Below, one piece after another: positions 1 through 9,030 of a stretch of DNA of 64,000 nucleotides (within the stretch, counting starts at the first letter, position 1; each line of letters opens with the position of its first letter). The DNA comes from Planctomycetes bacterium UBA7888 (GTDB lineage: Bacteria > Planctomycetota > UBA1135). The notes beneath the pieces are model-generated. The model worked only from the letters and a program-made list of their open reading frames with translations. It was not told the DNA's origin and made no database searches. The translations under genes and the position numbers were made by a program. Location of the stretch: contig DLRM01000011.1 in the NCBI GenBank assembly GCA_002500505.1, positions 1-64,000 on the forward strand, read 5' to 3'.

Positions 1-2
1 GA

Positions 3-857
3 AGTCCTGTAGCTCCTGCCACTCCAGGTGGCGCCGGAGGGGCTGCACCAGGGGCACCTGTAACCCCCGGTGGTGGTGGCGCACGCCCCAGCGGCGGTGG
101 CGGCGGAGTCCCCATTAACATTCAGCGGCAACGCACAAGTAAGACCTTGCTCAAAATGAACTGGGATTACCCCGTGTATTTTTCTGAAGCCGAAAAGGCC
201 CTAGAAGAAAGTACAGACGAAACTGTTGCTCAATACGTTCGAACCTCCCTACCACGCGAGGAATCCTTCGACTGGGTTGCAGGAGATGACCCAAGACCTC
301 TTCTTATTCTTCGGGAATGCCTTTTCTGCAATGGCACGGACTACGCTCTACTCAATCGGAAGAGCGACAATGAAAAGACTCTTTTGCTTTCTCAGTGGTT
401 CCACTGTGTCAAATTGCCCAATGATGTTCTGGCGGAGGACCACCCCTTCCGGAATCTCTTCGATGGCAAAAAGCCACCTCACCTCTTCATGTGTAGCCCG
501 GACGGTTCCAATATGCTGGTCCTCAATGGTGAGCAATCTCGTTCTGAACTTTGGAGCAAAATGATTGCAACTCTTAAGCTGGAATACCGCGAGGATCCAG
601 AGAAAGCCGTTAAGAGCATCACAAAATTGCTCGCTGAATACGACCATCTTGACAGCATGGAGGACTGGAGAATAGAACAGCTCGAGAACCTCATCGAAAA
701 AGATGGACCCAAGTCCAGAAAAGTAAAGAAACTGCAAAAGCAAATTGCGAAACTCAAAAAGGACAAAGAAAAAGCCAAATCAAAAGAGAAGGGTCTCTTT
801 GATTTGGGCTTGATTCGACCTCTTCCGGAAAAGGAAGAAAGTCAACCTTCTGAGTAG
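3..857 (+). CDS. Thioredoxin-like protein with Gly/Pro-rich linker (5' partial)
   Basis: The reading frame is open to the left edge of the window, so the N terminus is missing. The visible part begins with a Gly/Pro/Ala-rich low-complexity linker (about 35 residues), then a globular region containing ECLFC, a CxxC pair placed after a strand-like PLLIL stretch as in thioredoxin-fold proteins, and ends in a Lys/Glu-rich segment predicted to be helical or coiled. The TTG at 147 is a possible internal start but would cut off the linker, which continues upstream in frame. It ends one base before the TTG of the next gene, so the two are probably co-transcribed. A role in extracytoplasmic redox chemistry is inferred only from the CxxC; no specific family was recognised. 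Confidence 0.7.
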   Translation, partial: SPVAPATPGGAGGAAPGAPVTPGGGGARPSGGGGGVPINIQRQRTSKTLLKMNWDYPVYFSEAEKALEESTDETVAQYVRTSLPREESFDWVAGDDPRPLLILRECLFCNGTDYALLNRKSDNEKTLLLSQWFHCVKLPNDVLAEDHPFRNLFDGKKPPHLFMCSPDGSNMLVLNGEQSRSELWSKMIATLKLEYREDPEKAVKSITKLLAEYDHLDSMEDWRIEQLENLIEKDGPKSRKVKKLQKQIAKLKKDKEKAKSKEKGLFDLGLIRPLPEKEESQPSE

Positions 858-858
858 G

Positions 859-2106
859 TTGCCCTCCAAACTTTCTTTACTAGCGGCAGTTGGCCTTTGT
901 ATCGGGCTAACTGCCGCTCCTCTTTCTGCCCAAAAAGAAGATGAAGTTCTGACAAAGGGCGCCACCGGAAACGACCCTTACACAGAAGGAAAGCCGGAAC
1001 TGAAAGAAGCCCTAGGGATTGCTTCATATGGCCCCTTTCTTTTTTGCGAACACGGCAATGACAAGGTGCAGCAAGAGATGGGCGACCTGGATATTCTCTG
1101 GATTGAAACCGAGCACTTCCGCATTGGGTCAAATTTACCGGAATACAAAATTCCAAATGGAGATAAGATTCAGAAAAACAAGCTCCGGGCAGAACTCAAA
1201 GAGTTAAACGAAGTCCTTCCGGGTTTTAAATACAAAAGAATAAAGGTGATTGACAAATGGCTCAGGCTGCACCTTTACGCCCAAAGAGTGGAAAAGATTT
1301 GGGATGACGTTTCTGAGATCCTTGGCGTGGATGATTCTGCCTTTCCCGCAGGCAGAGGGGAACTTGTAAATGGTGCCTACGCTGGAGAAGGTCCGTATTT
1401 TGGGCATGCTGAGAAGCATTGCATTCTCCTCTTACAAAAAGAAAGCAACTTAGGTCGTTTTACTCAGCGGTTCATTAACTTGAATCGGTCCACCCCCATT
1501 CGCTGGCAGTTCACCAAGACCGATACGATTTTTTTTGGAACATGTACCGAATTTGGCGAAGGTTATTTCCGCAATGACTCAATTCTTCACAACCACGTCG
1601 TTTTTAACGTTGCGCATAACTTAGTCGATGCATTTAAGCATCACACATGGAGTCTTCCTGTTTGGATTCCTGAAGGGATTGCTCACCATCTTTGTCGCAA
1701 ACAAGACGAACGGTACAACAACTACAGCGCCGTTGAAGAAGGAAGCACAAGCCTACGTAAAGAATGGGACTGGGCGCCCAAAGTTCGCGCAAGGGTCAAG
1801 CATGAGATTGCGCCGCCCTCAGAGACCATGGCAAACTGGATGAAGTATGACGACCTAAAGTTCACCAACCACCTCATGGTGTGGGCGCGAGTGGACTACA
1901 TGTTGAAGGAACACCCGGAAAAATTTGCAAGTTTCGTGAGCAAATTAAAGTCTGGGATTCCTGGAGTCGAATCTTACCAATTGCCCACCGCCGACCAAGT
2001 ACGCAGTCAACAAAAAGCGGTCTTTATGGAAATGTTTGGGTGGACTTGGGAAGATTTCGATGAAGCGTGGTCGAAATGGATTCTCAAAAACTATCCAAAA
2101 AAATAG
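859..2106 (+). CDS. Secreted protein with degenerate peptidase-MA-like region
   Basis: A 415-residue protein starting at TTG one base after the previous stop. It has a clear signal peptide ending near APLSAQ (about residue 25). A region around residues 245-275 has AHNLVDAF followed by PVWIPEGIAHHL, which has the layout of gluzincin (HExxH...E) peptidases of the DUF1570/peptidase-MA type, but the canonical HExxH is not intact. It may be an inactive peptidase-fold protein or an unrelated exported protein. The tight spacing to the upstream thioredoxin-like gene suggests one operon. The CDS and signal peptide are clear, the family assignment is weak. Confidence 0.75.
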   Translation: MPSKLSLLAAVGLCIGLTAAPLSAQKEDEVLTKGATGNDPYTEGKPELKEALGIASYGPFLFCEHGNDKVQQEMGDLDILWIETEHFRIGSNLPEYKIPNGDKIQKNKLRAELKELNEVLPGFKYKRIKVIDKWLRLHLYAQRVEKIWDDVSEILGVDDSAFPAGRGELVNGAYAGEGPYFGHAEKHCILLLQKESNLGRFTQRFINLNRSTPIRWQFTKTDTIFFGTCTEFGEGYFRNDSILHNHVVFNVAHNLVDAFKHHTWSLPVWIPEGIAHHLCRKQDERYNNYSAVEEGSTSLRKEWDWAPKVRARVKHEIAPPSETMANWMKYDDLKFTNHLMVWARVDYMLKEHPEKFASFVSKLKSGIPGVESYQLPTADQVRSQQKAVFMEMFGWTWEDFDEAWSKWILKNYPKK

Positions 2107-2216
2107 CCCAGACTCCTAAAATCCAACATCGTCTCCTATTCCGTGGAACCAATTGATTTTTGTGATAGTCTAGGAGTCAAGCTAACCCTCCCCCAAACCC
2201 CTCAAACCAGAAAATT

Positions 2217-3731
2217 TTGCTTACCGCCGCTTTCCTTTTACTCTGCCCTTTCGCCCAAGCACCACTTCAAGAGATCCCTCACCTGTTCGCGAGCACCGAT
2301 AAAGCCCCTCTTGCGAATGTAGGTATCGACGAGGCCGCTTCTCGAAGCCGGTTAGTCAGCATCAACCTTGACTTACTTTCGGACACTTTAAGCCGTACTG
2401 ACCAAACCGGTTCTTTTCTCTTAAATTTCTTCGACGATGACAGCGTTCCTGTTTCCTTCGGGAAAGTTGAGCCTGCCTACGGCTCTGGCTGGATGTGGCA
2501 CGGCGCAATCGAGGGAGACCGCGACAGCTCCGCCATTTTCTCCGTGACTGATGGTGTCGTCGTTGGAACGGTTCGGTACAACGATCGCCTATTCCGAATT
2601 AATACGGCCGGAAATGGGATTCATCGCATTTCTGAAGTTGACGAAACTCTGTTCAAGCCCTGCGGCACGAACTCTTCCCATGAAGTGCACGCAACCTCTA
2701 CCGGAACTGGAAGTAGCGGATCTCGTGGAGCTGGAGGGAATCCAGATGTTGACATCATGATTGTCTATACGACAAAAGCTATGAACAACCAAGGTGGCCT
2801 TAATGGCATGAACAGCCTAATCAACCTAGCGATCACAGAGACCAATAATGGCTATAACAATAGCCAAGTAAACCAGCGCCTGAACTTGGTTCACTCCGCG
2901 GAAATGGTTGGGTACACCGAGCCAACTAGTTTCAGCACCATGCTCTCAAACCTAAAGGGGAAAAATGACGGGAAAATGGATAACGTTCACACTCTTCGAG
3001 ATCAATACGGAGCCGACGTTGTTTCCCTCTTTGTGAATGGCAGTCAGTATTGCGGCATTGCCTACTTGATGACGAATGTTTCCCACTCCTTCGAGTCTAA
3101 TGCGTTTAGCGTGGTCTCAAGAACTTGTGCAACCGGCTACTACTCCACAGCCCATGAGTTGGGCCATAACATGGGTTCCGCCCACGACCGAGCAAATGCC
3201 GGCGGGGCATCTCACTCTTACGCCTACGGCTACAGAACCTCAGGAAACCGATATCGCACCATTATGGCTTACTCGCCAGGGACTCGCGTAAATCGATGGT
3301 CTAACCCCAACATCACTTATGGCGGCTACACCATGGGCGTTGCAAACAGTGAAGAAAATTGGCGGTCTTTAAACGACAATGCCAATGTCGTTGCGGGTTG
3401 GCGAACTAATGTTCCCTCGACTCCTGTCCTGACTGTGCCTTCTTTGCTTGCAGGATGGCCTGCCGTTCTCGAAGTCAGCAATGTTGACCCTGGGGACCAA
3501 ATTTTCATTGGTTACTCCGTCTCTGGAGGTGGTCCAACAAATACCGCATGGGGTTCCGCTGACTTAAGCCCTCCCATACGCAATTTTCCACCCATCATTG
3601 CGGACCAGTCCGGAGTTGCGACTTTTTCAGGTACGCCTCCCTCGAGCGCACAAGGAGTTACTGTTTGGTTCCACTCTCTTGACCTCACAAGCGGCTTGCT
3701 TAGCAATAGCCTCTCGCAAGTCATTCTCTGA
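2217..3731 (+). CDS. Secreted reprolysin-type (M12B-like) zinc metalloprotease
   Basis: A 504-residue protein. The metzincin zinc motif HELGHNMGSAHD is at about residues 313-324, giving three zinc His plus the catalytic Glu and a trailing Asp as in adamalysin/reprolysin enzymes, and the Met-turn TIMAY follows near residue 352. The N terminus is hydrophobic and ends in PFAQA, consistent with a signal peptide. About 190 N-terminal residues would be a propeptide or prodomain, and the last 100 residues (after AGWRTN) look like a beta-rich C-terminal domain. The start is uncertain: no ATG is available nearby and TTG at 2217 leaves no basic residue before the hydrophobic core, so an upstream alternative start is possible. 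Confidence 0.88.
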   Translation: MLTAAFLLLCPFAQAPLQEIPHLFASTDKAPLANVGIDEAASRSRLVSINLDLLSDTLSRTDQTGSFLLNFFDDDSVPVSFGKVEPAYGSGWMWHGAIEGDRDSSAIFSVTDGVVVGTVRYNDRLFRINTAGNGIHRISEVDETLFKPCGTNSSHEVHATSTGTGSSGSRGAGGNPDVDIMIVYTTKAMNNQGGLNGMNSLINLAITETNNGYNNSQVNQRLNLVHSAEMVGYTEPTSFSTMLSNLKGKNDGKMDNVHTLRDQYGADVVSLFVNGSQYCGIAYLMTNVSHSFESNAFSVVSRTCATGYYSTAHELGHNMGSAHDRANAGGASHSYAYGYRTSGNRYRTIMAYSPGTRVNRWSNPNITYGGYTMGVANSEENWRSLNDNANVVAGWRTNVPSTPVLTVPSLLAGWPAVLEVSNVDPGDQIFIGYSVSGGGPTNTAWGSADLSPPIRNFPPIIADQSGVATFSGTPPSSAQGVTVWFHSLDLTSGLLSNSLSQVIL

Positions 3732-3745
3732 GAGAGGGCATCTCC

Positions 3746-4732
3746 TTACATTCGGCCTGCAAGATAGCTGGCGCGAGCGGCAACGTTCGTGCCAGTATTT
3801 TTTTCAGCCAGTTTTCTTAGCTTCTTGGCCACTTTTTTGTCGCCGCCGTCTTTCCATATTCCCTTTTCAATTTTCAGGAGAGACTTTGCCGCTTTGAGCT
3901 CAGCCTTAGATTCGACAGAACTAATTGCTTCCCGCATGGAAGTAATTTTTTCGGAATAATCGGGATTCTTCTCGAGCTGAGGCCCAAGATGCTCGAGCAT
4001 CTCTTGAGCTTCTATCGGGTGGCCATTGGCGAGCATCCAATCAAACTGGGAAAAGGCAAAATCCAATTCCAACTGGGTGCGAGAGGCGAGCTCTTTTGCG
4101 CCAGCAAGAACAGCTTCGGTATCCTTGCTACCAGGTTTAGCTTGCAGGCTCGCAATCCCAACGAGAGCTTTACCGTATTCTCTTTCATTGATCTCAACCT
4201 CGATTTTCGAAACCGACTTTGGAATATCCTTCCGGCCCTTCTTTCGAGCTTTTACGAGTTCAGAAATTTTTTCTTCGGCAGCCTTACCAGACCGATTGGA
4301 ATACCCTGACATCACAACTGCCCCATCTGAATCTAATAAAGCGAAGTTTGGGATACCGTTCATTCCTGTTGAAAAAACGCGCTCAGTCGTCCAGATTACA
4401 TCGCCCCCCATCCACTTCCTTTCCAGCAGAGTGGAAACTAATTTGTCACGATCGGCTCCTTGAACTTCAACAAAAACAACCTGCAAATCGGAGCCGTACT
4501 CTTCTTGCATTTTCATGGCCATCGGCACGGATGACCGGCAACCAGGTCAGCGAGTACCCCAAAATTCCACGAAGACGGGCTTCCCCCGAAAATCAGCCAA
4601 ACTGGTAATGCCCAAGCTATTGAAAGGCACAGACTTGAAGTTGTACTCAGGAAGGTCTCCTTCCTGGATTTGGGCGCTGAGAGGGGCCACGGCACAAATC
4701 AAAGCTAAAAGAGTAAGGATTCGAAGGCGCAT
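3746..4732 (-). CDS. Exported TlpA-like thioredoxin, probable selenoprotein (UPGC active site)
   Basis: Read through an in-frame TGA at 4547-4549, this is a 328-residue exported protein. A signal peptide (MRLRIL...PLSAQ, residues 1-21) precedes a TlpA/ResA-type thioredoxin domain with VFVEFWGTR-U62-PGC65-RSSVP. The TGA falls exactly where WCPPC-type proteins have the first Cys of CxxC. After it the same frame continues the thioredoxin fold (VVFVEV strand, GIPNFALLDSDG with the cis-Pro loop) and a Lys-rich helical C-terminal half. Conventional calling would give two ORFs: one ending at the TGA after GTR, the other starting at GTG 4528 without signal peptide or first redox residue. It lies about 100 bases downstream of tRNA-Pro on the same strand. 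The alternative is a recent nonsense mutation. Confidence 0.85.
4517..4536 (-). promoter_or_regulatory. Candidate bacterial SECIS hairpin
   Basis: Immediately 3' of the TGA on the minus strand, GGTCATC (4536-4530) pairs with GATGGCC (4523-4517): seven base pairs including one G-U wobble, closing a six-base loop CGUGCC. Seventeen bases separate the TGA from the loop. The G at the second loop position and the spacing fit the known pattern of bacterial SECIS elements (stem-loop just downstream of UGA, G among the first loop bases). Confidence 0.65.
4547..4549 (-). other. In-frame TGA, probable selenocysteine codon (Sec62)
   Basis: TGA flanked by codons for Arg and Pro inside the thioredoxin active site, giving U-P-G-C. 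TGA is used as an ordinary stop elsewhere in the window (rph, lepB, the HD-domain gene), so recoding must be context-dependent, as it is for selenocysteine. Confidence 0.82.
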
Positions 4733-4829
4733 TTCTCTATTAAGGGGTACTTTAAAGCGATTTTGAAGAATCGCTGAGGAAGCCCCATTATATGCTTGGA
4801 GCCAAAATAGCTGGCTCTTCCTTGGAAAA

Positions 4830-4908
<79 letters not shown>

Positions 4909-4909
4909 G

Positions 4910-4952
4910 CCACCCCCCCCATTTGAGCAGGTAGCTCAGTCTGGTGGGGGGG
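4910..4952. repeat. C-tract/G-tract imperfect inverted repeat beside tRNA-Pro
   Basis: An eight-C run (4913-4920) and a seven-G run (4946-4952) flank a small perfect hairpin TGAGC-AGGTA-GCTCA (4924-4938). The outer arms pair only imperfectly. The element lies just upstream of the tRNA-Pro gene on the minus strand and 78 bases upstream of the glycoside hydrolase on the plus strand. It could be structured leader RNA or simply sequence near the tRNA promoter; no function can be assigned. Confidence 0.35.
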
Positions 4953-5029
4953 AGAAGTCTATCAGAGAGCATTTTTTTTGGAAAAGGACTTCAGTGACAT
5001 TTGTTTGACTCCGAAAGAGGAAGAGAACA

Positions 5030-6973
5030 ATGTTGCTAACCCCCCTAAACGCATCTGTTTTGGCCCTTGGAGCCATCCTCCCCCAAGACAACGCCCAGGT
5101 CACCCCCGCTTTAAGGAGCGGAAGGACGCCAATTTTGGCTGCTCCTAATGGCCAAAACTCCACCCAGGCAGTGGTTGCCCCTCCCTGCGCTTTAGCCGCT
5201 GGCGGCAATTTCATCCGAGTACAAACAAACTCGCCTGGCCCGGCTATGGGAGAAAAGCTGAAGGGAATCGTCAATTTGGGCGGAAGCCTAGATGCCTTTG
5301 CCGCTTACAACCAACTTGGAGCCCCTGGAGGTCTATACAGGGTTCATCTTCAAATGTGGGACTCCGAGTCCGTAGGACGAGCAGGGGCCCAAATATCGAT
5401 GGCCCAACAAGCAGGGTATCGAGTTCTCTTGACGGCCTCCGGAACCCCTTTCCACCTCGCATCAAGCTCGGATGGCCAAATTTACGAGGGCGCCATCCCT
5501 CCCTTTGCTCGCTCGGTACCTACTAGCGTGGAAAGTTGGGCAAGCGAACTATGCGCCAAGCTTCAAACCATTCAATCCCAGTTCGGCGCCCTTCCCGATC
5601 TTGTCGAAGTAGGCAATGAGCCTGATCGACCCGAGTCTTGGGATGGCTCTCTTGAGGATTACCTCAATCTTTACTCTAGTGCCTCGCGTCAACTCATTGC
5701 ACATTTCCCAGGAATCCGAATTGGCGGAATGGGGTTGGCAGGGTCCGAGTCGCAAATGGGACAAGAAAACAGTGCATTAATCAACATGATTGAGCATTGC
5801 GATGCCAACAACCTCCCTTTGGATTTCCTCTCTTGGCACAACTACGGAATGAGCACGGAGATTCGTTACAGCCGAATCATTCAACGACTACGCAATAATC
5901 TAAGCGAATCGGGTCGCGCCAATACGGAACTATTCATTACGGAATGGAATATTCGACCCAATACTCTCCTAAGCGGGTTAGAGTTCGATGATTCCCACGG
6001 TGCGGCAAACCTCACATCTTTCTTGGCGGCATCCCATGATTTGGGCCTCGATGGGAGTTGTTTTTTCATGCTTCTTGACCTTGAAAAAGATGGGGCTATT
6101 CAAGATCTCACGGGAAATGCACTGGGAGCCTTAAGCTCTCACGGAATTAAAAAGCCAGCATATCGGGCCATGGAGTTTGTTTTCCAATGCGCGCAAGAAG
6201 CCTCACTTCCCGTTGTGCTCCCCGACAACGAATTCGCTTTAGGCGCGATTGCGTCCCAGAGTGCCGGCAGAACAACCCTGGTTCTCGCAAATGACCCCGT
6301 TAGCCCACGATGGGTCTTTTCTAAATCGTGCCGCGAGTATGGACTTCGACCTGGTGTCATGCTTGATTTACTTAAGGGCATTGGTGCATCTCCATTGAAT
6401 CCACCCTCTTTGAACTCTTTGTTGACGGCAGGCCTCACTAAGGAAGATGCACGCTCCCTAATGGTTATTCTTGACCGTTCCTTGGAGGCGCAGCGACTTG
6501 AAAACGAAGCGCGCGTGATTGAGATTCAACTTGAGGGTATGGCAGCTCCATCAATCTCTGCTGTTTGGCGCTTTGACAGCGCCCATAACTCCCCTCTCAG
6601 TCGGCGAGTGGACCTTGTGCCAAGCCTAGAGATTGCAGAAGCCCAGGCGAAAGCATCAGCGCTGGTTACTGCAGATCAGTTCTTGGCCACGCTCGGAAAT
6701 GAACTGCCACCGGAACTTCCCGAGTGGGGAAGTTCAGAAGAAGAGCTCTCCTTTGAGTTGGGCATCACCATCGAAGAGGCGCACCAGTTAAGAAAGGCGA
6801 TTGGCAATACTCTCCGCGGCCAGCGCTTACAGAACATTTCCTTCTTTGACACCCTTCCCGGATCCAAGCTGGAGATGGAAACTGCAAATGAAGCTGGAAT
6901 CAGAATTGTTGGGGCGACCCTTCGACTCGAACTTCAACCCAACTCAGTTGTCGTACTTAAAGTCGAGCAATAA
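5030..6973 (+). CDS. Glycoside hydrolase, clan GH-A (GH39-like)
   Basis: A 647-residue protein with a (beta/alpha)8 glycosidase signature: VEVGNEPDRP with the acid/base Glu at residue 197, LSWHNYG, and FITEWN with the likely nucleophile Glu at residue 305. This NEP...TEW arrangement is typical of clan GH-A retaining enzymes such as beta-xylosidases of GH39. A weakly hydrophobic N terminus suggests export, but no crisp cleavage site is seen. The C-terminal third includes an accessory beta domain and a helical region with no family recognised. It converges with and overlaps the pterin-synthase gene by 40 bases. Substrate cannot be told from sequence. Confidence 0.75.
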   Translation: MLLTPLNASVLALGAILPQDNAQVTPALRSGRTPILAAPNGQNSTQAVVAPPCALAAGGNFIRVQTNSPGPAMGEKLKGIVNLGGSLDAFAAYNQLGAPGGLYRVHLQMWDSESVGRAGAQISMAQQAGYRVLLTASGTPFHLASSSDGQIYEGAIPPFARSVPTSVESWASELCAKLQTIQSQFGALPDLVEVGNEPDRPESWDGSLEDYLNLYSSASRQLIAHFPGIRIGGMGLAGSESQMGQENSALINMIEHCDANNLPLDFLSWHNYGMSTEIRYSRIIQRLRNNLSESGRANTELFITEWNIRPNTLLSGLEFDDSHGAANLTSFLAASHDLGLDGSCFFMLLDLEKDGAIQDLTGNALGALSSHGIKKPAYRAMEFVFQCAQEASLPVVLPDNEFALGAIASQSAGRTTLVLANDPVSPRWVFSKSCREYGLRPGVMLDLLKGIGASPLNPPSLNSLLTAGLTKEDARSLMVILDRSLEAQRLENEARVIEIQLEGMAAPSISAVWRFDSAHNSPLSRRVDLVPSLEIAEAQAKASALVTADQFLATLGNELPPELPEWGSSEEELSFELGITIEEAHQLRKAIGNTLRGQRLQNISFFDTLPGSKLEMETANEAGIRIVGATLRLELQPNSVVVLKVEQ

Positions 6974-7446
6974 ACCCCACGTTGCCCAGGGGACTCTTCT
7001 ACGGCTAACCAAATTTTGTCCGGCTCCACTTGGGGAAACTTTTCTGCAAGAGCAGCTCTTAGTTTTTTTCCAAGCCAAGCTGCCATATTTTCGACAGATG
7101 TATTATTGAGGGGAAGGACAAGGACATCCTCCTTTGGTGCAGCATAATACCGCTCACGGTATCGAACCTCGACAACACCATCTTCTCGGGTTTGGATTTT
7201 GAGTTCCGGATGTTCGCCTGGAAGAAGCCAAACTTCGTCAAGCTGCTCCACCAAATCCCGCAAAAGTGGCTTAATGGAATAAAAATCCATAACTAAGCCC
7301 TGCTCGGAAAGTGGGCCCTCGACTTCGGCGTAAACACGATAATTGTGCCCATGCAAGCGTTCTGCGCTCCCGTCGGGGAAAATGAGAAAGTGGGCGGCGG
7401 AATACTTGAGATACTCCTTATCAACCTGGATGGACCATCGTTCCAT
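6934..7446 (-). CDS. 6-pyruvoyltetrahydropterin synthase family protein, PTPS-III type
   Basis: A 170-residue T-fold enzyme. The zinc ligands appear in SAAHFL and HGHNY. The catalytic Cys normally found as C(X)3HXH in QueD/PTPS-II is absent; instead the sequence SAERLHGHNY gives E(X)2HXH, the signature described for PTPS-III, which makes 6-hydroxymethyldihydropterin for folate synthesis in organisms lacking FolB. It is therefore more likely a folate enzyme than a queuosine enzyme. It lies in the opposite orientation to both neighbours, and its 3' end overlaps the glycoside hydrolase gene. Confidence 0.85.
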   Translation of the reverse strand: MERWSIQVDKEYLKYSAAHFLIFPDGSAERLHGHNYRVYAEVEGPLSEQGLVMDFYSIKPLLRDLVEQLDEVWLLPGEHPELKIQTREDGVVEVRYRERYYAAPKEDVLVLPLNNTSVENMAAWLGKKLRAALAEKFPQVEPDKIWLAVEESPGQRGVYCSTLSTTTELG

Positions 7447-7524
7447 GGCGAAAAGATACCGTCGCCAACGAATTGTTGCGCTCGATTCCGATTGGAGGGC
7501 CTTTGCTCCTAAACTAAGCAGGAG

Positions 7525-9030
7525 ATGACCCCTCGCCGACCCACCGACTCACTACTGAGCATGGCAGCCTTGCTTTGCCTGCTTTCCTCGTGTGGCGGCT
7601 CCAGCCCTGGCTCCGAAGCAAATACAGGGACAGGAGCTTTTGAGGAACCGCCCAATGTCATCCTCTTTGTCATTGATACTTTGCGAGCAGATCGCCTTGG
7701 CTGCTACGGAAACCCCGCCAACCCCTCTCCAACTTTGGACCAATTTGCTAAAGAAGGAATTCTTTTTGAGCGAATGTGGGCACCTTCCCCTTACACGGCA
7801 ACTTCGCATGCCAGTTTGTTTACATCAACCTATCCTGCCACCCATGGGATTTGGAATCGGCAACGCCTGGACTCCAAGGATGGGGATATTTTCCCTGCTC
7901 TACCTGATTCGGCCATCACCCTTGCTGAAGTTATGTCGGAGCTTGGATGGGAAACGGCCGCTATTGCTGGAGGCGGTTACGTAAACGAGCGACGGGGCCT
8001 TGCCCAAGGGTTTGATTATTTCGACTCGCATACTTTTGGCGCAGTCAATCGAGTTGGTCGAGCAATTGATTGGATCAAAGAAGATCGCGACTTTTCACGG
8101 CCCTTCTTCATGTTTCTTCATACTTATGAGGTTCATTACCCCTATCTCCCAGACGAGGAGATGATTAACCGATTCGATTCTGAATATCAGGGCCCACTAC
8201 GAAAGGCCGTTTCAGATGCCCGCATCTTTGCTGAAGATTACATTGCCAAGTTCCCTGAAAAGAGCCCAATCGGCCCCGTTCAGAAACAATTCTTCAAACC
8301 CCTTTTTGAACGCGAAGATTTTTCCGATCGAGACAAGGAATTTGTCTTTGCCCTTTACGATGCGGAAATCGCAATTGTTGACCGAGAATTCAAAAAACTC
8401 CTCCAGTTTTTGAAAATGGCCAACCTCGATGAAAATACCGTAATCCTGGTAACCGCTGACCATGGTGAGGAGCTATGGGAGCATGGCTACTTTGGGCATC
8501 ATCGCGTTTGGGATGAAGTTATGCACATTCCATTTCTTGCACAAATCCCTGGTGGGCCAGAAGGAGTTCGGCGGTCGGACTCCATGGACTTGGTTGATGT
8601 GATGCCATCCTTGTTAAAGCTGCTTGAAGCTCCAATTCCCCAGGCCGCTGTTGGCGAAGCAATCAATTGGCTTCAAGCTCCTGCCCAAGCCGTGGAACGC
8701 GTCCATATTCACCAGGCGAACTGGCCAAAGGCCCGGGATGCGGTTCGGACCGGGGAGACAAAGGTTCATTTTTTCCCAGACGAAGAATTTCCTCCTCAAG
8801 TTTTCAATCTTGCAATAGATTCAAATGAGGCCAACGACCTTGCTCCGACGAATGCTGGTCAGAAACAAATCGAGCAGGCAAACCAAACTCTAGAGTCCTT
8901 TCTCCAGTTTTCTTCACAACTTCGGAAGACCTGGAATCTATTCCCAGTCTTTCACGGCCTTGGCAGTTTCACTTCTGAAATGAGGTCGGAGCTTGAAGGT
9001 CTTGGCTATCTGGATAACGAAGAAGATTAG
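7525..9030 (+). CDS. Sulfatase/alkaline-phosphatase-superfamily lipoprotein, Thr at nucleophile position
   Basis: A 501-residue protein with lipoprotein signal ending LLSSC (Cys23). The sulfatase fold is shown by PNVILFVIDTLRADRLGCYG (metal-binding Asp), SPYTATSHASLFT and VTADHGEELWEHG. At the position of the sulfatase CxPxR motif it has T91-A-T-S-H, so the formylglycine-forming Cys/Ser is replaced by Thr, as in many uncharacterised superfamily members related to phosphotransferases and phosphodiesterases. It is probably anchored to a membrane facing the periplasm. A good ribosome site (GCAGGAG) precedes ATG 7525. The substrate is unknown; 'sulfatase' is a fold label here. Confidence 0.88.
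   Translation: MTPRRPTDSLLSMAALLCLLSSCGGSSPGSEANTGTGAFEEPPNVILFVIDTLRADRLGCYGNPANPSPTLDQFAKEGILFERMWAPSPYTATSHASLFTSTYPATHGIWNRQRLDSKDGDIFPALPDSAITLAEVMSELGWETAAIAGGGYVNERRGLAQGFDYFDSHTFGAVNRVGRAIDWIKEDRDFSRPFFMFLHTYEVHYPYLPDEEMINRFDSEYQGPLRKAVSDARIFAEDYIAKFPEKSPIGPVQKQFFKPLFEREDFSDRDKEFVFALYDAEIAIVDREFKKLLQFLKMANLDENTVILVTADHGEELWEHGYFGHHRVWDEVMHIPFLAQIPGGPEGVRRSDSMDLVDVMPSLLKLLEAPIPQAAVGEAINWLQAPAQAVERVHIHQANWPKARDAVRTGETKVHFFPDEEFPPQVFNLAIDSNEANDLAPTNAGQKQIEQANQTLESFLQFSSQLRKTWNLFPVFHGLGSFTSEMRSELEGLGYLDNEED

Noticed and set aside
2111..2178. Inverted repeat GACTCCTA/TAGGAGTC in the gap 2107-2216
   Set aside because: Arms are only 8 bp and separated by 52 bases with no T-run; not a convincing terminator. 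The gap is otherwise featureless.
4530..4546. Alternative hairpin nearer the TGA in the TlpA gene (TGGTTG...)
   Set aside because: It needs several G-U pairs and a C-A mismatch and puts the loop only 13 bases from the TGA; the 4517-4536 stem is cleaner and matches the spacing of the other element.
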